DNA from: Paraburkholderia elongata
GTDB taxonomy: Bacteria > Pseudomonadota > Gammaproteobacteria > Burkholderiales > Burkholderiaceae
Length of the DNA stretch: 64,000 nt
Reading direction: 5' to 3'
Assembly (NCBI RefSeq): GCF_013177735.1
Contig: NZ_WOEZ01000191.1
Location: 23,148-87,147 of the forward strand
Under the pieces are notes generated by a model, which worked only from the letters and a program-made list of their open reading frames with translations, made no database searches and was not told where the DNA came from. Shown piece by piece: positions 1 to 8,827 of this stretch (its first letter is position 1; each line of letters begins with the position of its first letter). Position numbers and translations under genes: made by a program.

Positions 1-270
1 CCCCCAGATGAACGACAGTCCCCAGCCGATCAGAAACAGCGCAAACAGGATCGAGCCATACATGCCGAGATTGCCCGGCGTCGCCGCAATACCGGAGTTG
101 GGCAGCAACTCGGTGAGCGCCGGAATCAGCACCAGCGCGTAGATCACGGAATCCACGCCGTCCAGCACCCACCCCGAGTAAACCGCCCAGAAGCCGCCGA
201 TCTGCTCGCGGGTGAGGGGCGTGCGCCGGAGCTTGAACCCGGGTGTCGATGCAGCGATCGCTTTGGACAT
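1..270 (-). CDS. MFS transporter, N-terminal part (runs off the window)
   Basis: Only the first 90 codons are present; the gene continues beyond the left edge. The translation has a short cytoplasmic N-terminus, then a first membrane helix containing GWVLDGVDS, the acidic TM1 signature common in major facilitator organic-anion/H+ symporters, and a second hydrophobic segment near residues 70-90 (GSILFALFLIGWG). The start is set by GGAGACAAGA just upstream of ATG at 270. A LysR-type gene is divergent at 446, so the pair probably share a promoter region and the regulator may control uptake. The substrate cannot be told from this fragment. Family assignment is fairly safe, function is inference. 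Confidence 0.8.
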   Translation of the reverse strand, partial: MSKAIAASTPGFKLRRTPLTREQIGGFWAVYSGWVLDGVDSVIYALVLIPALTELLPNSGIAATPGNLGMYGSILFALFLIGWGLSFIWG

Positions 271-445
271 TCTTGTCTCCAGGCCGGCAGACGCCGGCCG
301 TTTTGAAGCGGCACCGGACAGCTCAGGCTGGGCACGCTTCGGTTTTTTGTGGATTGAGTATAAGAACGCGCTCGATAATCGAAAAATATGATATTTCTCT
401 AGCTCAATCGGATTTCGTTATGGGATGAAGGAGCGAGCGACGCGC
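271..445. promoter_or_regulatory. Divergent promoter region between MFS gene and LysR gene
   Basis: The 175-bp gap between two divergent genes becomes AT-rich at 355-415 and holds the short dyad AAATATGATATTT near 385-397, the kind of imperfect dyad to which LysR proteins bind. No precise operator can be assigned by eye. Confidence 0.4.
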
Positions 446-1363
446 ATGGACCTGCGGCAACTGCGGTATTTCGTCAAAGTGGTGGAGTGCGGCAACGTCA
501 CGCGCGCGAGCGAAGCGCTCCATATCGCGCAGCCCGCGATCAGCCAGCAGATGCGCAATCTGGAGCGCGATCTGGGGATGCAGCTGCTCGAGCGCAGCGT
601 GCAGGGTGTGGCGCCCACCGCAGCCGGGCAAACGCTTTACCGGCACGCGATCGAGTTGCTGCGGCAGGCCGACAGTACGCGCGAACTGCTGCGGCAGGAC
701 GCCGAGCTGCCGCAGGGCAGAGTGTCGGTCGCCATGCCGTCGAGCACGGCGCGGATGGTGGCGATCCCCCTTGCACGCACGATTCGTGACCGTTACCCCG
801 GCATCGTGCTGGAGTTGGTCGAAGCACCAAGCGCGGAGCTCGGCAGTCTGATCGGTAGCGGACGGGTGGACCTAGCCGTCGTGGTGGACGCGGTCGAAAC
901 GCGCGGGGTCGCCGCGCAAAGGCTGCTCACCGAGGCGCTCTATCTGATCGCCTGGCCAGAATTTCAGATGCCGCGCGAGCCGGTGTCGATCACCGAACTC
1001 GCGCGCATGCCGCTGATCCTGCCGAGCGCACCGAATACGATTCGCAGCCGCGTCGAGTGGGCGCTGCGCGAAGCCGGGCTGCCGTGCGAGATTCTGTTCG
1101 AGGCCAGTTCCACCGCATTGTTATTCGCGGCGGTGATGGCTAAGTTAGGCGTGACAATCCTGCCGTGGACCGCCGCGCACGTTGAACTCGATGAGCACAA
1201 GCTCAAGCTTGCGAAGGTCGATCACCGGTTGTTCGCGCGCGACCTGTCGCTCTGCTGGCACGACACGGCACTACTGAGCAATGCCGTGCAGAAGGTCAAG
1301 GCGACGATACTCGAACTGTTCGACAGCCTTGGCAAGCGGCCGGAGTGGGCGGCGTCGGATTAA
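446..1363 (+). CDS. LysR-family transcriptional regulator
   Basis: A 305-residue protein of usual LysR length. The N-terminal winged HTH (about residues 1-60) contains RQLRYFVKVVECGN and AISQQMRNLE, the classic LysR recognition region, followed by a periplasmic-binding-like effector domain. I prefer ATG 446 to the in-frame ATG 425 because AAGGAGCG lies at proper spacing before 446 and LysR proteins begin MDLRQLRYF. It is divergent from the partial MFS gene at the left edge, so it likely regulates that transporter; the effector is unknown. The domain pattern resembles Nac/TcuR-like members, which is not enough to name it. Confidence 0.9.
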   Translation: MDLRQLRYFVKVVECGNVTRASEALHIAQPAISQQMRNLERDLGMQLLERSVQGVAPTAAGQTLYRHAIELLRQADSTRELLRQDAELPQGRVSVAMPSSTARMVAIPLARTIRDRYPGIVLELVEAPSAELGSLIGSGRVDLAVVVDAVETRGVAAQRLLTEALYLIAWPEFQMPREPVSITELARMPLILPSAPNTIRSRVEWALREAGLPCEILFEASSTALLFAAVMAKLGVTILPWTAAHVELDEHKLKLAKVDHRLFARDLSLCWHDTALLSNAVQKVKATILELFDSLGKRPEWAASD

Positions 1364-1438
1364 GGCGCCGTCGCCCCAAAGCACCGTCATTCGCGGAGCC
1401 GTCCGAGGGGGCGCGGTTGGCCCCCAGGCACCGCGTCC

Positions 1439-2338
1439 TCAGGAAGTCCTCACGCGTCGCACAAAAATACGCCGCGTGAGATCGAACGCCACCAGATTCC
1501 CCGCCACCACCAGCAGGAGCCCGAGCACCGCCAACGCGGACCATCGGTAGCCCTCGAATACCGTCGACGCCGCCAGCGCCACAATCGGAAACAACACGGT
1601 GCAGTAGGCGGCCCGCTCCGGCCCGATGCGCCCGACCAGCATCAGGTAGGCGGTAAAGCCGATCACCGAGCCGAAGATCGCCAGATAAGCGAGCGCGCCG
1701 AGATAACGCGCGTCAGGCTCGATGGAGAATGAAAAGCCGGCCAGCGCGCTTCCCACCGTCAAGATGCTGGCGCCGATCAGCATTGCCCAGCTATTGGTGG
1801 CGAACGGGTGCAGACCCATCGATTGCATCCGGCTCGACAGCAGATTGCCGGCTGAAAAACACAAGGTGCCAAGAAACGCGATCGTGAGTCCCAACCATAC
1901 CGTGTGGTCGCCCAGGTGTCCTGCCATCTGCTGGACGAACAGGCACACGATGCCGACGAGTCCCAACGCCGCACCGGCAATCGCCGACGGTTGCAAAGGA
2001 CGGCCCATGAAGAGCCGGCCGTTGATCGAATTCAGCAGCGGCGCGGTGGAAAACACCACCGCGACGAGGCCGCTCGGCACCACCTGTTCGGCATAGTAGA
2101 AGCACAGAAAGTTGAGACAGAAGAGCGCCAAGCCTTGCGCGGCCAGGAAGCGCCATGCGGCGCGCGGCGGCCAGATCGGCCGGCGCATGATGCGCAGCAA
2201 CGCGAACAGCACCAGGGCGGCGATCCAGAAGCGCCACGCAATCGACACCGGCGGCGGCACCGCACCCAATTGCCATTTGATCGCGATCCACGTGGTGCCC
2301 CAGATGAGCACGGTGACGGCATAGAGCGAAAGATTCAT
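1439..2338 (-). CDS. EamA/DMT-family membrane transporter
   Basis: A 299-residue integral membrane protein with about ten hydrophobic segments in two EamA repeats; WGTTWIAIKWQLG in TM1 and FSTAPLLNSI are typical drug/metabolite transporter features. Such proteins usually export amino acids or small metabolites. I place the start at ATG 2338 (MNLSLYAVT) rather than at an upstream GTG near 2374, because the hydrophobic TM1 follows directly; the RBS is weak either way. It is divergent from an AraC-type regulator at 2481, a frequent exporter/regulator arrangement. The substrate is not deducible. Confidence 0.85.
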   Translation of the reverse strand: MNLSLYAVTVLIWGTTWIAIKWQLGAVPPPVSIAWRFWIAALVLFALLRIMRRPIWPPRAAWRFLAAQGLALFCLNFLCFYYAEQVVPSGLVAVVFSTAPLLNSINGRLFMGRPLQPSAIAGAALGLVGIVCLFVQQMAGHLGDHTVWLGLTIAFLGTLCFSAGNLLSSRMQSMGLHPFATNSWAMLIGASILTVGSALAGFSFSIEPDARYLGALAYLAIFGSVIGFTAYLMLVGRIGPERAAYCTVLFPIVALAASTVFEGYRWSALAVLGLLLVVAGNLVAFDLTRRIFVRRVRTS

Positions 2339-2480
2339 GACGAAGCCTGCAGCAGCAATAAGCGGGAGTCCCACTATGCTGCAACGCCGGCGGCCGCACT
2401 TGTCCAGGATTGCGCACTTTTTCGGAGGGACGCGCGGCCGGTGATCGCTCGCCCTATACTGACGCTTACCCTGTCATCGA

Positions 2481-3419
2481 ATGCATCCCGCTCGTTCCGT
2501 GAACGCCAGACCGCCCGCCCCCGTGATCGAATCCACCGAAACGCCGTTCGGCCTTCAGTCGGTCTGTCACACGCTGCAGAGCGCCAACGCGAATCTCGAA
2601 CGCTTCGCGTGGCTGGGCGATCGGCTCGCCATCGCCGTCTGGACCCGCGACACCGAGGAAGCCGAGACCATCTATGAGCGGCCCGGCCATCACACGCTGT
2701 CGTGCTATCTGGATGGCGGCTATCGCACTGAGCGTCAAAAAATGCCCGGGCGCTACGGCGCGCCGTCGCGGCTCTGCGCCTTGCCCGGCGAGCATGAATC
2801 GCGCTGGTGGGTGCGCGGCCACATGCATTTCATGCATCTTTACTTCTTGCCCGAACACTTCACGCAGCGCGCCGTGCAGGAACTCGATCAAGAGCCGCGC
2901 GAATTGACGCTTGCCGATCGCACCTATTTCGAAGACGCCCGCATCGCGAGCCTGTGTCAATCGCTCGCGAATGAAGATTGGCAGGACCCCGATGGCCTGC
3001 TGCGGACCAATGAAACGGCTCATCAGGTATTGAGTCTGCTGCTGCGCGCACAAGGCGTGCGCCGCACGGACGCATCGCTCAAGGGCGGTCTGTCGGTCGC
3101 GACCCGGCGGCGCTTGCGCGACTACATCGAGAATCATCTCGCGCAAACACTCACACTCGGTGAACTTGCCGGTGTAGCGGCGCTGTCGGAATTTCATCTG
3201 GCGCGCATGTTTCGCACGTCGTTCGGACTACCGCCTGCGGCCTGGATCGCGCAGCAACGGCTGGAACGCGCACGCACGCTGCTGCGCACCACGAGACTGC
3301 CGCTCGCGCAAGTCGCCGAACAATGCGGCTATGCGAACGCCAGCCATTTCAGCCATCGTTTCCGTGAAAGCGTCGGCGTGGCGCCGGCAGCGTATCGGCA
3401 GGTGGTCAGCGCTGGATAG
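2481..3419 (+). CDS. AraC-family transcriptional regulator
   Basis: A 312-residue protein with a variable N-terminal sensing half and a C-terminal AraC/XylS double HTH (about residues 210-310). The first helix pair shows TLGELAGVAALSEFHLARMF and the second PLAQVAEQCGYANASHFSHRF, ending in the family signature GVAPAAYRQ. The start at ATG 2481 is the first in frame; no strong RBS is visible. It is divergent from the EamA transporter, which it probably controls. The inducer is unknown. Confidence 0.9.
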   Translation: MHPARSVNARPPAPVIESTETPFGLQSVCHTLQSANANLERFAWLGDRLAIAVWTRDTEEAETIYERPGHHTLSCYLDGGYRTERQKMPGRYGAPSRLCALPGEHESRWWVRGHMHFMHLYFLPEHFTQRAVQELDQEPRELTLADRTYFEDARIASLCQSLANEDWQDPDGLLRTNETAHQVLSLLLRAQGVRRTDASLKGGLSVATRRRLRDYIENHLAQTLTLGELAGVAALSEFHLARMFRTSFGLPPAAWIAQQRLERARTLLRTTRLPLAQVAEQCGYANASHFSHRFRESVGVAPAAYRQVVSAG

Positions 3420-3432
3420 TGGCTGAGGGTCC

Positions 3433-6400
3433 TCACTCCAAAGCCATCGCCAGCACGCGCGCCACGTGGATAGCGTCGACGCCCGCGCCATCGTGAATCT
3501 GATGCCGGCAACTCGTGCCGTCCGCGACCATCACCGTGTTGCCGTCCATCTTGCGCACCGCCGGCAGCAGTGAGAGTTCCGCCATCGCCTGCGATGTGGC
3601 GTAATGTTCGGCTTCGTAGCCGAAGCTGCCCGCCATCCCACAGCACGACGATTCCACCGTCGACACCTTGAGATCGGGAATCCACTTCAGCACGGTTTGC
3701 ACGGGCGTGAACGCGTCGAAGGCCTTTTGATGGCAGTGGCCGTGTACGAGCGCCTGCTCCTTGGCCAGCGGCTTCAACGCAAGCTGCAAGCGCCCGGCCT
3801 TTTCCTCACGCACCAGAAACTCTTCGAACAGAAACGCCTGTTTCGAAAGCCGTTGTGCTTCTTCGCCGAAACCGTAGTGCAGAAACTCGTCACGCAATGA
3901 CAATAGGCACGACGGCTCCAACCCGACGATCGGCACGCCGCGCTCGACAAACGGTTTGAAGAGATCGAGCATGCGCCGTGCTTCCTGCTTCGCTTCATCG
4001 ACCAGACCGGCCGCAAGGAAGGTTCGGCCGCAACACACCGGCCGCTCGCCCCGGCGCGTATTGAAGTGCACCGTGTAACCGGCAGCTTCCAGCACCTGCT
4101 GCGCGGCGCGCGCGTTTTCAGGCTCCATGTTGTTGTTGAATGTGTCGACGAACAACAGCACTTCTTTCAGCGTGCCGCCTTGAGCCGGCTTGGCTGTCAC
4201 TGCGCTAGATAGAAATGATTTCTTGAAGCGTGGCAACTTACGTTCAGATGCAAAGCCCACCGAGCGTTTAAGCCACGCCGACAGCACCGGCACGTTGTCG
4301 GCCAATGCCATCAATCCCGGCACGCGGCTCGCCGTTGCGGCATAGCGCGGCATGAAGGCCACGAGTCTGTCGCGCAGACGCAGCCCATGCACTTTGGCGC
4401 GCGCCGCCCGCGCCTCGATCTTGAACTTCGCCATGTCGACGCCCGTCGGGCAATCGCGCTTGCAGCCCTTGCACGAGACGCACAAATCGAGCGTGTCCTT
4501 GACGTCGTCGCTGGCGAGACCTGCTTCGCCGAGTTGCCCGGAGATTGCCAGACGCAACGTGTTCGCACGTCCCCGCGTCACATGTTGCTCATCCTTCGTC
4601 ACGCGATAACTCGGGCACATGGTGCCCGCGTCGAACTTGCGGCAATGGCCGTTGTTGTTGCACATCTCGACGGCCTTCGCGAGACCGCCCGACAGATCGT
4701 TGCCGCTGCCCGGCAGCGTCTCCTGCCCTGTCAGCGGATCGCGTTCGACGTTCCATGCGGACCAGTCGAGCGCAGTCTCGATCCGACGTGCCTGGTAGCC
4801 CGGCGCAAAGCGGAAATTACGCGCGTCGTCCATCTTCGGCGGACGCACGATCTTGTCGGGATTGAAGCGGTTGTCCGGATCGAACAGCGCCTTGATCTCG
4901 GTGAATGCCTGGTTCAGACGCGGTCCGTATTGCCACGCGACCCATTCGCCGCGGCACAAGCCGTCGCCGTGCTCGCCCGAATACGCGCCCTTGTATTCGC
5001 GCACCAAGGCCGCCGCTTCTTCGGCGATCGCACGCATCTTCACCGCGCCGTCGCGCCGCATATCGAGAATCGGCCGCACGTGCAGCGTACCGACGCTCGC
5101 ATGGGCATACCAAGTGCCTTCGGTACCGTGCCGGTGGAACACTTCGGTCAGGCGGCTCGTGTATTCCGCCAGATGTTCGAGCGGCACCGCGCAATCTTCG
5201 ATGAAGGAGACCGGCTTGCCGTCACCCTTCATGCTCATCATGATGTTCAGCCCGGCTTTGCGGACTTCCCACAGAGCTTTCTGCTCGTTCTCGGCAGGCA
5301 TCTCGACGACCGAATCGGGCAAGCCTAGATCGGCCATCAGCTCGGTGAGTTGTTTGAGCGACGCGAGTTGCTGGTCACGGTCATCGCCCGCGAATTCCAC
5401 CAGCAGGATCGCTTGCGGCTCGCCGACCAGCGCCTTCTCGATCACCGGCCGGAAGGCAGGATTGCTCATCGCCAGATCGATCATCGTGCGATCGACCAGT
5501 TCCACGGCCACCGGCTTCAGCTTGACGATGTGCTGCGTGAGATCCATCGACTGCCAGAAGGTCGGGAAATTCACCACGCCCAGCATTTTATGCGTTGGTA
5601 GCGGCGCGAGCTTCAGCGTCAATTGCCGGCTGAACGCAAGCGTGCCTTCCGAACCGACCAGCAGATGCGCGAGATTGGCGATACCGTCGTCGGTGTACGC
5701 GCGCGGGTTCTGGCAATCGAACAGGTCGATGTTGTAGCCCGCTACACGACGCAGGACCTTCGGTATGCGTTCGACGATTTCATCATGCTCCCGCTCGGCA
5801 ATCCGCTTCACGCCTTCAACTATCTGCTGCAAGCGCGCGCCTTGCGGCGCCTCTCGCAATGAGGCGAAACGTGCTTCGCTGCCGTCGGCGAGAATGGCGT
5901 CGATCGCGTCGACGTTGTGCACCATATTGCCGTATTCGATCGAGCGCGAGCCGCACGAATTGTTGCCGGCCATTCCGCCGATCGTGCATTGCGCCGCCGT
6001 CGAGACGTCAACGGGAAACCACAGGCCATATGGCTTCAACCACGCGTTCAGATGGTCCAGCACGACGCCGGGTTCCACCGTCACCGTGTGCGCGTCGGCA
6101 TCGAACGCGACGATGTTGTTCAGCCACTTGCTGGTGTCGATCACCAGCGCCTCGCCGACGGTCTGGCCGCATTGGCTCGTGCCCGCGCCGCGTGCGAGCA
6201 ACGGTACTTTCTCGCTACGCGCGATTTCCAGTGCGATGCGCATATCATCCTGATCGCGCGGCACCACCACGCCGATCGGCGTGATCTGATAGATCGACGC
6301 ATCGGTTGCATAACGGCCGCGGCTCGCCGCATCGAACAACACGTCGCCGCGCAGTGATTTGCGCAGATGCTGCGCAAGCGGCGTCATCAGGCGCGCGGCG

Positions 6401-6453
6401 GACGGGACCAGATGGATCGGCTTGACGAGTAAAGCGGAAGTGGGGTTCGTCAT
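3433..6453 (-). CDS. FAD-binding and Fe-S-binding dehydrogenase, YdiJ type
   Basis: A 1006-residue fused dehydrogenase of YdiJ-like length. The first half is a PCMH-type FAD domain (LARGAGTSQCGQT near residue 90; GGMAGNNSCGSRS near 165) plus a C-terminal FAD-oxidase domain. The second half carries ferredoxin-type cysteines (CVSCKGCKRDCPTGVDM) and CCG repeats (VCCGRTFLAAG, SSCCGMAGSFGYE) of the GlpC/heterodisulfide-reductase type. Relatives oxidise D-2-hydroxyacids such as D-lactate or D-2-hydroxyglutarate and pass electrons to the respiratory chain. It is the last gene of a same-strand block (8828-10048, 7265-8551, 6478-7227, then this), 24 bp after the hydratase-like gene. The real substrate is unknown. 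Confidence 0.9.
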   Translation of the reverse strand: MTNPTSALLVKPIHLVPSAARLMTPLAQHLRKSLRGDVLFDAASRGRYATDASIYQITPIGVVVPRDQDDMRIALEIARSEKVPLLARGAGTSQCGQTVGEALVIDTSKWLNNIVAFDADAHTVTVEPGVVLDHLNAWLKPYGLWFPVDVSTAAQCTIGGMAGNNSCGSRSIEYGNMVHNVDAIDAILADGSEARFASLREAPQGARLQQIVEGVKRIAEREHDEIVERIPKVLRRVAGYNIDLFDCQNPRAYTDDGIANLAHLLVGSEGTLAFSRQLTLKLAPLPTHKMLGVVNFPTFWQSMDLTQHIVKLKPVAVELVDRTMIDLAMSNPAFRPVIEKALVGEPQAILLVEFAGDDRDQQLASLKQLTELMADLGLPDSVVEMPAENEQKALWEVRKAGLNIMMSMKGDGKPVSFIEDCAVPLEHLAEYTSRLTEVFHRHGTEGTWYAHASVGTLHVRPILDMRRDGAVKMRAIAEEAAALVREYKGAYSGEHGDGLCRGEWVAWQYGPRLNQAFTEIKALFDPDNRFNPDKIVRPPKMDDARNFRFAPGYQARRIETALDWSAWNVERDPLTGQETLPGSGNDLSGGLAKAVEMCNNNGHCRKFDAGTMCPSYRVTKDEQHVTRGRANTLRLAISGQLGEAGLASDDVKDTLDLCVSCKGCKRDCPTGVDMAKFKIEARAARAKVHGLRLRDRLVAFMPRYAATASRVPGLMALADNVPVLSAWLKRSVGFASERKLPRFKKSFLSSAVTAKPAQGGTLKEVLLFVDTFNNNMEPENARAAQQVLEAAGYTVHFNTRRGERPVCCGRTFLAAGLVDEAKQEARRMLDLFKPFVERGVPIVGLEPSCLLSLRDEFLHYGFGEEAQRLSKQAFLFEEFLVREEKAGRLQLALKPLAKEQALVHGHCHQKAFDAFTPVQTVLKWIPDLKVSTVESSCCGMAGSFGYEAEHYATSQAMAELSLLPAVRKMDGNTVMVADGTSCRHQIHDGAGVDAIHVARVLAMALE

Positions 6454-6477
6454 ATCGTCGGCCTATAAGAAAACGGG

Positions 6478-7227
6478 CTAGTACAGCGTCAGGCTGATCG
6501 GTGCGAGCCCTTCAATACACCCGCTCGCCGTGCCCGCACTCTGCGGAAAAAACATTCCGGTGTACGAACCGGTGGTGACGACCATCTCCGGCGTGACAGC
6601 GATGCCGCGCGACGTGGCGTGATTGACGAGCCACGTCGGCAGGCGCCGCGGATCGCCTGCCGGATTGGTGGGCGTCGTCTCGACCACGTCACGCCCTTCA
6701 AAACTGAAGCGGGCCGACGGCGCCACAAATGGAAAATCCTCACGATACGGCGTAAATTCGCCGACGACCAGCGCACCGTGATTCTGCAAATCCGCGAGTT
6801 GTGCAAGCTTGTCGATCTTGGGCCAGCCGGCGTAACGACTCGCCACGATCTCGATGGTCGCGCCGATCGAGCCGATGCCTGCATGCACGTCGGCTTCGCT
6901 ATAGGTCGTTGTGGAAGGCTCGAAGCGGCGGCCGAAGCGGAATGCGATCTCCAGTTCAAGTCCCAGCGGCGCGAAGGCTTCGCGCGGAAACCGTGCGCCG
7001 TCGGCGTGCAGATCGCTCGCAGGCAACGGTGCGCCCTGGATCGGACCGCTATCGGACTTCGCGCCGATCTTCCAGCCGCCGATCGGCGCGTCCAGTACGC
7101 GCAAGATGTCGTGCTGAATCGCGTAGGCGGCGGCGCCGTCTGCGGGCGTTTGCTCCGGCGGCAACGCATCGAGCGTCAGGTGATTGCGGCGCGCGTCGGC
7201 GAGACGTTGACTCAGTGGTGTTGTCAT
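6478..7227 (-). CDS. 2-keto-4-pentenoate hydratase / fumarylacetoacetase-fold enzyme
   Basis: About 249 residues, matching the MhpD-like hydratase branch of the FAH superfamily. The fold signatures are GGWKIGAKS near residue 50, ELEIAFRFGR with the metal-binding acidic pair near 100, and a C-terminal TTGSYTGMFFP segment. These enzymes hydrate 2-hydroxypentadienoate-type products or act on related oxo acids. ATG 7227 is chosen by family alignment (MTTPLSQRLADARRN); a GTG at 7272 would overlap the preceding MFS gene by 8 nt and allow coupling, and neither start has a good RBS. It sits between the MFS transporter and the FAD/Fe-S dehydrogenase. Exact substrate unknown. Confidence 0.82.
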   Translation of the reverse strand: MTTPLSQRLADARRNHLTLDALPPEQTPADGAAAYAIQHDILRVLDAPIGGWKIGAKSDSGPIQGAPLPASDLHADGARFPREAFAPLGLELEIAFRFGRRFEPSTTTYSEADVHAGIGSIGATIEIVASRYAGWPKIDKLAQLADLQNHGALVVGEFTPYREDFPFVAPSARFSFEGRDVVETTPTNPAGDPRRLPTWLVNHATSRGIAVTPEMVVTTGSYTGMFFPQSAGTASGCIEGLAPISLTLY

Positions 7228-7264
7228 TGCTTTAAAGGCGAAGAGAGGGAACGGTGCAGTCTGC

Positions 7265-8551
7265 TTATGCACCCACGCCCGTGGTGGCGTGCGCTTTGTC
7301 GGCCGCGTTGAGTTCGAACTTGCTTTCCGGTTGCATGCGGAACGCGAGCACCACGCCGAGCGCCATCAACAGCATGCTGCCGACGAACGGCAACTCCCAA
7401 CTGCCGAAGTAGTCGATCAGAAATCCGCCGACCACCGGCGAGATGATCGCGGCCAATGCCGAGCCGGTATTCATCATGCCGCTCGCGGTACCCGAGTATT
7501 CCGGCGCGATGTCCATCGGAATCGCCCACATCGGGCCAATCGTCATTTCGGCGAAGAAGAAGCCTGACGCGAGACACGCCATCGACAGATACAGGCTGTG
7601 CGTGAACATCAGCGGAATGAGCGAGAACAGACAGAACAGCATGCACACCGACACCATCCAGCTTCGCGCACGCTTCAGGCTGCGGGTCCGCGTGAAGATC
7701 CAGTCGGTCACGATGCCGCCAAGCGTGTCGCCGATCACACCGGCAAAGAACACGACCGATGCGAAGATCGCCGACTTTTGCAGTTGCAGGTGATAGCTGT
7801 GCAGGAAGTACTGCGGAATCCAGCTGAGGAACAGCCACAAAGTCCAGCCGTAGCAGAAGTACACGATCGTGACCGGCCACATGCGGCGAAACAGTTTTCC
7901 CCACGGCACGCCGACCGCCTTCGGCTTCGGCGCGGGCAAGACTTCGAGTTCCTCGGTCGTGATACGCGGATGATCTTTCGGATGTTCGGTGAACGTGAAC
8001 GACCACACTGCCACCCACAGCAGGCTGAACACGCCGCAGATGTAGAACGATTCGCGCCAGCCCCAGGTCGCCATCACCAGCACGATCAAACCGGGTGCGA
8101 TTGCGTTGCCGATACGCGATGCAGCGTGTGTGATCCCCTGCGCAAAGCCGCGTTTTTCTTTCGCGACCCAGCGCGCCATCGCGGAGGTCGCAGCAGGAAA
8201 CGTGGCGCCTTCGCCGAAGCCGAGCAACACGCGCGCGGCCAGCAATGAAACCAGGCCACCGGCGAGACCGGTCAGTAAAGTCGCGACGCCCCAGATAGCG
8301 CCGCAGAAAATCAACGTACGTTTCGCACCGAAGCGGTCACTGACCCAGCCACCGATGATCTGAAAAATCAGATACGGATAAGCGAAGGCCGAAAACACCA
8401 GGCCCACTTCCGTATGCGAGAGGCCGAATTCCTTGCCGAATCCCGCGGCCGCGGTGCTGACGTTGACGCGGTCCAGGTAAGTGATGAAGTACATGATGCA
8501 TAGCATCACTAAAACGATACTGGTCGCACTGCTCACACGAAACCGCTTCAT
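7265..8551 (-). CDS. MFS transporter, anion:cation symporter type
   Basis: A 428-residue transporter with twelve predicted membrane helices. TM1 contains YFITYLDRVNVSTAA and the loop after TM2 has GGWVSDRFGAKRT, both typical of the ACS family that takes up carboxylates such as galactonate, phthalate and tartrate with protons. The start at ATG 8551 follows GGAGAGAG at ideal distance; an in-frame upstream extension to 8638 lacks such a site. It lies in the block regulated from the GntR side and probably imports the substrate handled by the flanking enzymes. Substrate unknown. Confidence 0.9.
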   Translation of the reverse strand: MKRFRVSSATSIVLVMLCIMYFITYLDRVNVSTAAAGFGKEFGLSHTEVGLVFSAFAYPYLIFQIIGGWVSDRFGAKRTLIFCGAIWGVATLLTGLAGGLVSLLAARVLLGFGEGATFPAATSAMARWVAKEKRGFAQGITHAASRIGNAIAPGLIVLVMATWGWRESFYICGVFSLLWVAVWSFTFTEHPKDHPRITTEELEVLPAPKPKAVGVPWGKLFRRMWPVTIVYFCYGWTLWLFLSWIPQYFLHSYHLQLQKSAIFASVVFFAGVIGDTLGGIVTDWIFTRTRSLKRARSWMVSVCMLFCLFSLIPLMFTHSLYLSMACLASGFFFAEMTIGPMWAIPMDIAPEYSGTASGMMNTGSALAAIISPVVGGFLIDYFGSWELPFVGSMLLMALGVVLAFRMQPESKFELNAADKAHATTGVGA

Positions 8552-8827
8552 CGTCTCTCTCCATTGCAGTCTATCGACGGCACGCCTGGAATGGCGCGCT
8601 GCGTCGTCGCCCGTCAGCGACATACGCCGCGGGAACATCGCATGTTGTTCATGGGCCGCGTTCTATGCGCGGCTTCGTGAGGGAAGTGCTTCCCGGCTTC
8701 CCTTGCTGCGAGATGCGCTGTTGCTTGTCGGCTGTTGCGCGGATGCGCTGACGTACCGATGCGCGTGGCGCCAGTCCGCGACTGCACCGATGCGCGTCAT
8801 AGCGCCGTTGCGGTTGCGCTGACGCGC

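Noticed and set aside
1904..2677. Long open frame on the plus strand
   Set aside because: It lies antisense to the EamA gene and overlaps the AraC gene; composition is the Arg/His/Gln-rich pattern of a high-GC shadow frame and no domain is seen.
4387..5737. Two long plus-strand frames inside the YdiJ-like gene
   Set aside because: Antisense shadows of a well-supported 1006-residue dehydrogenase; no RBS or domain.
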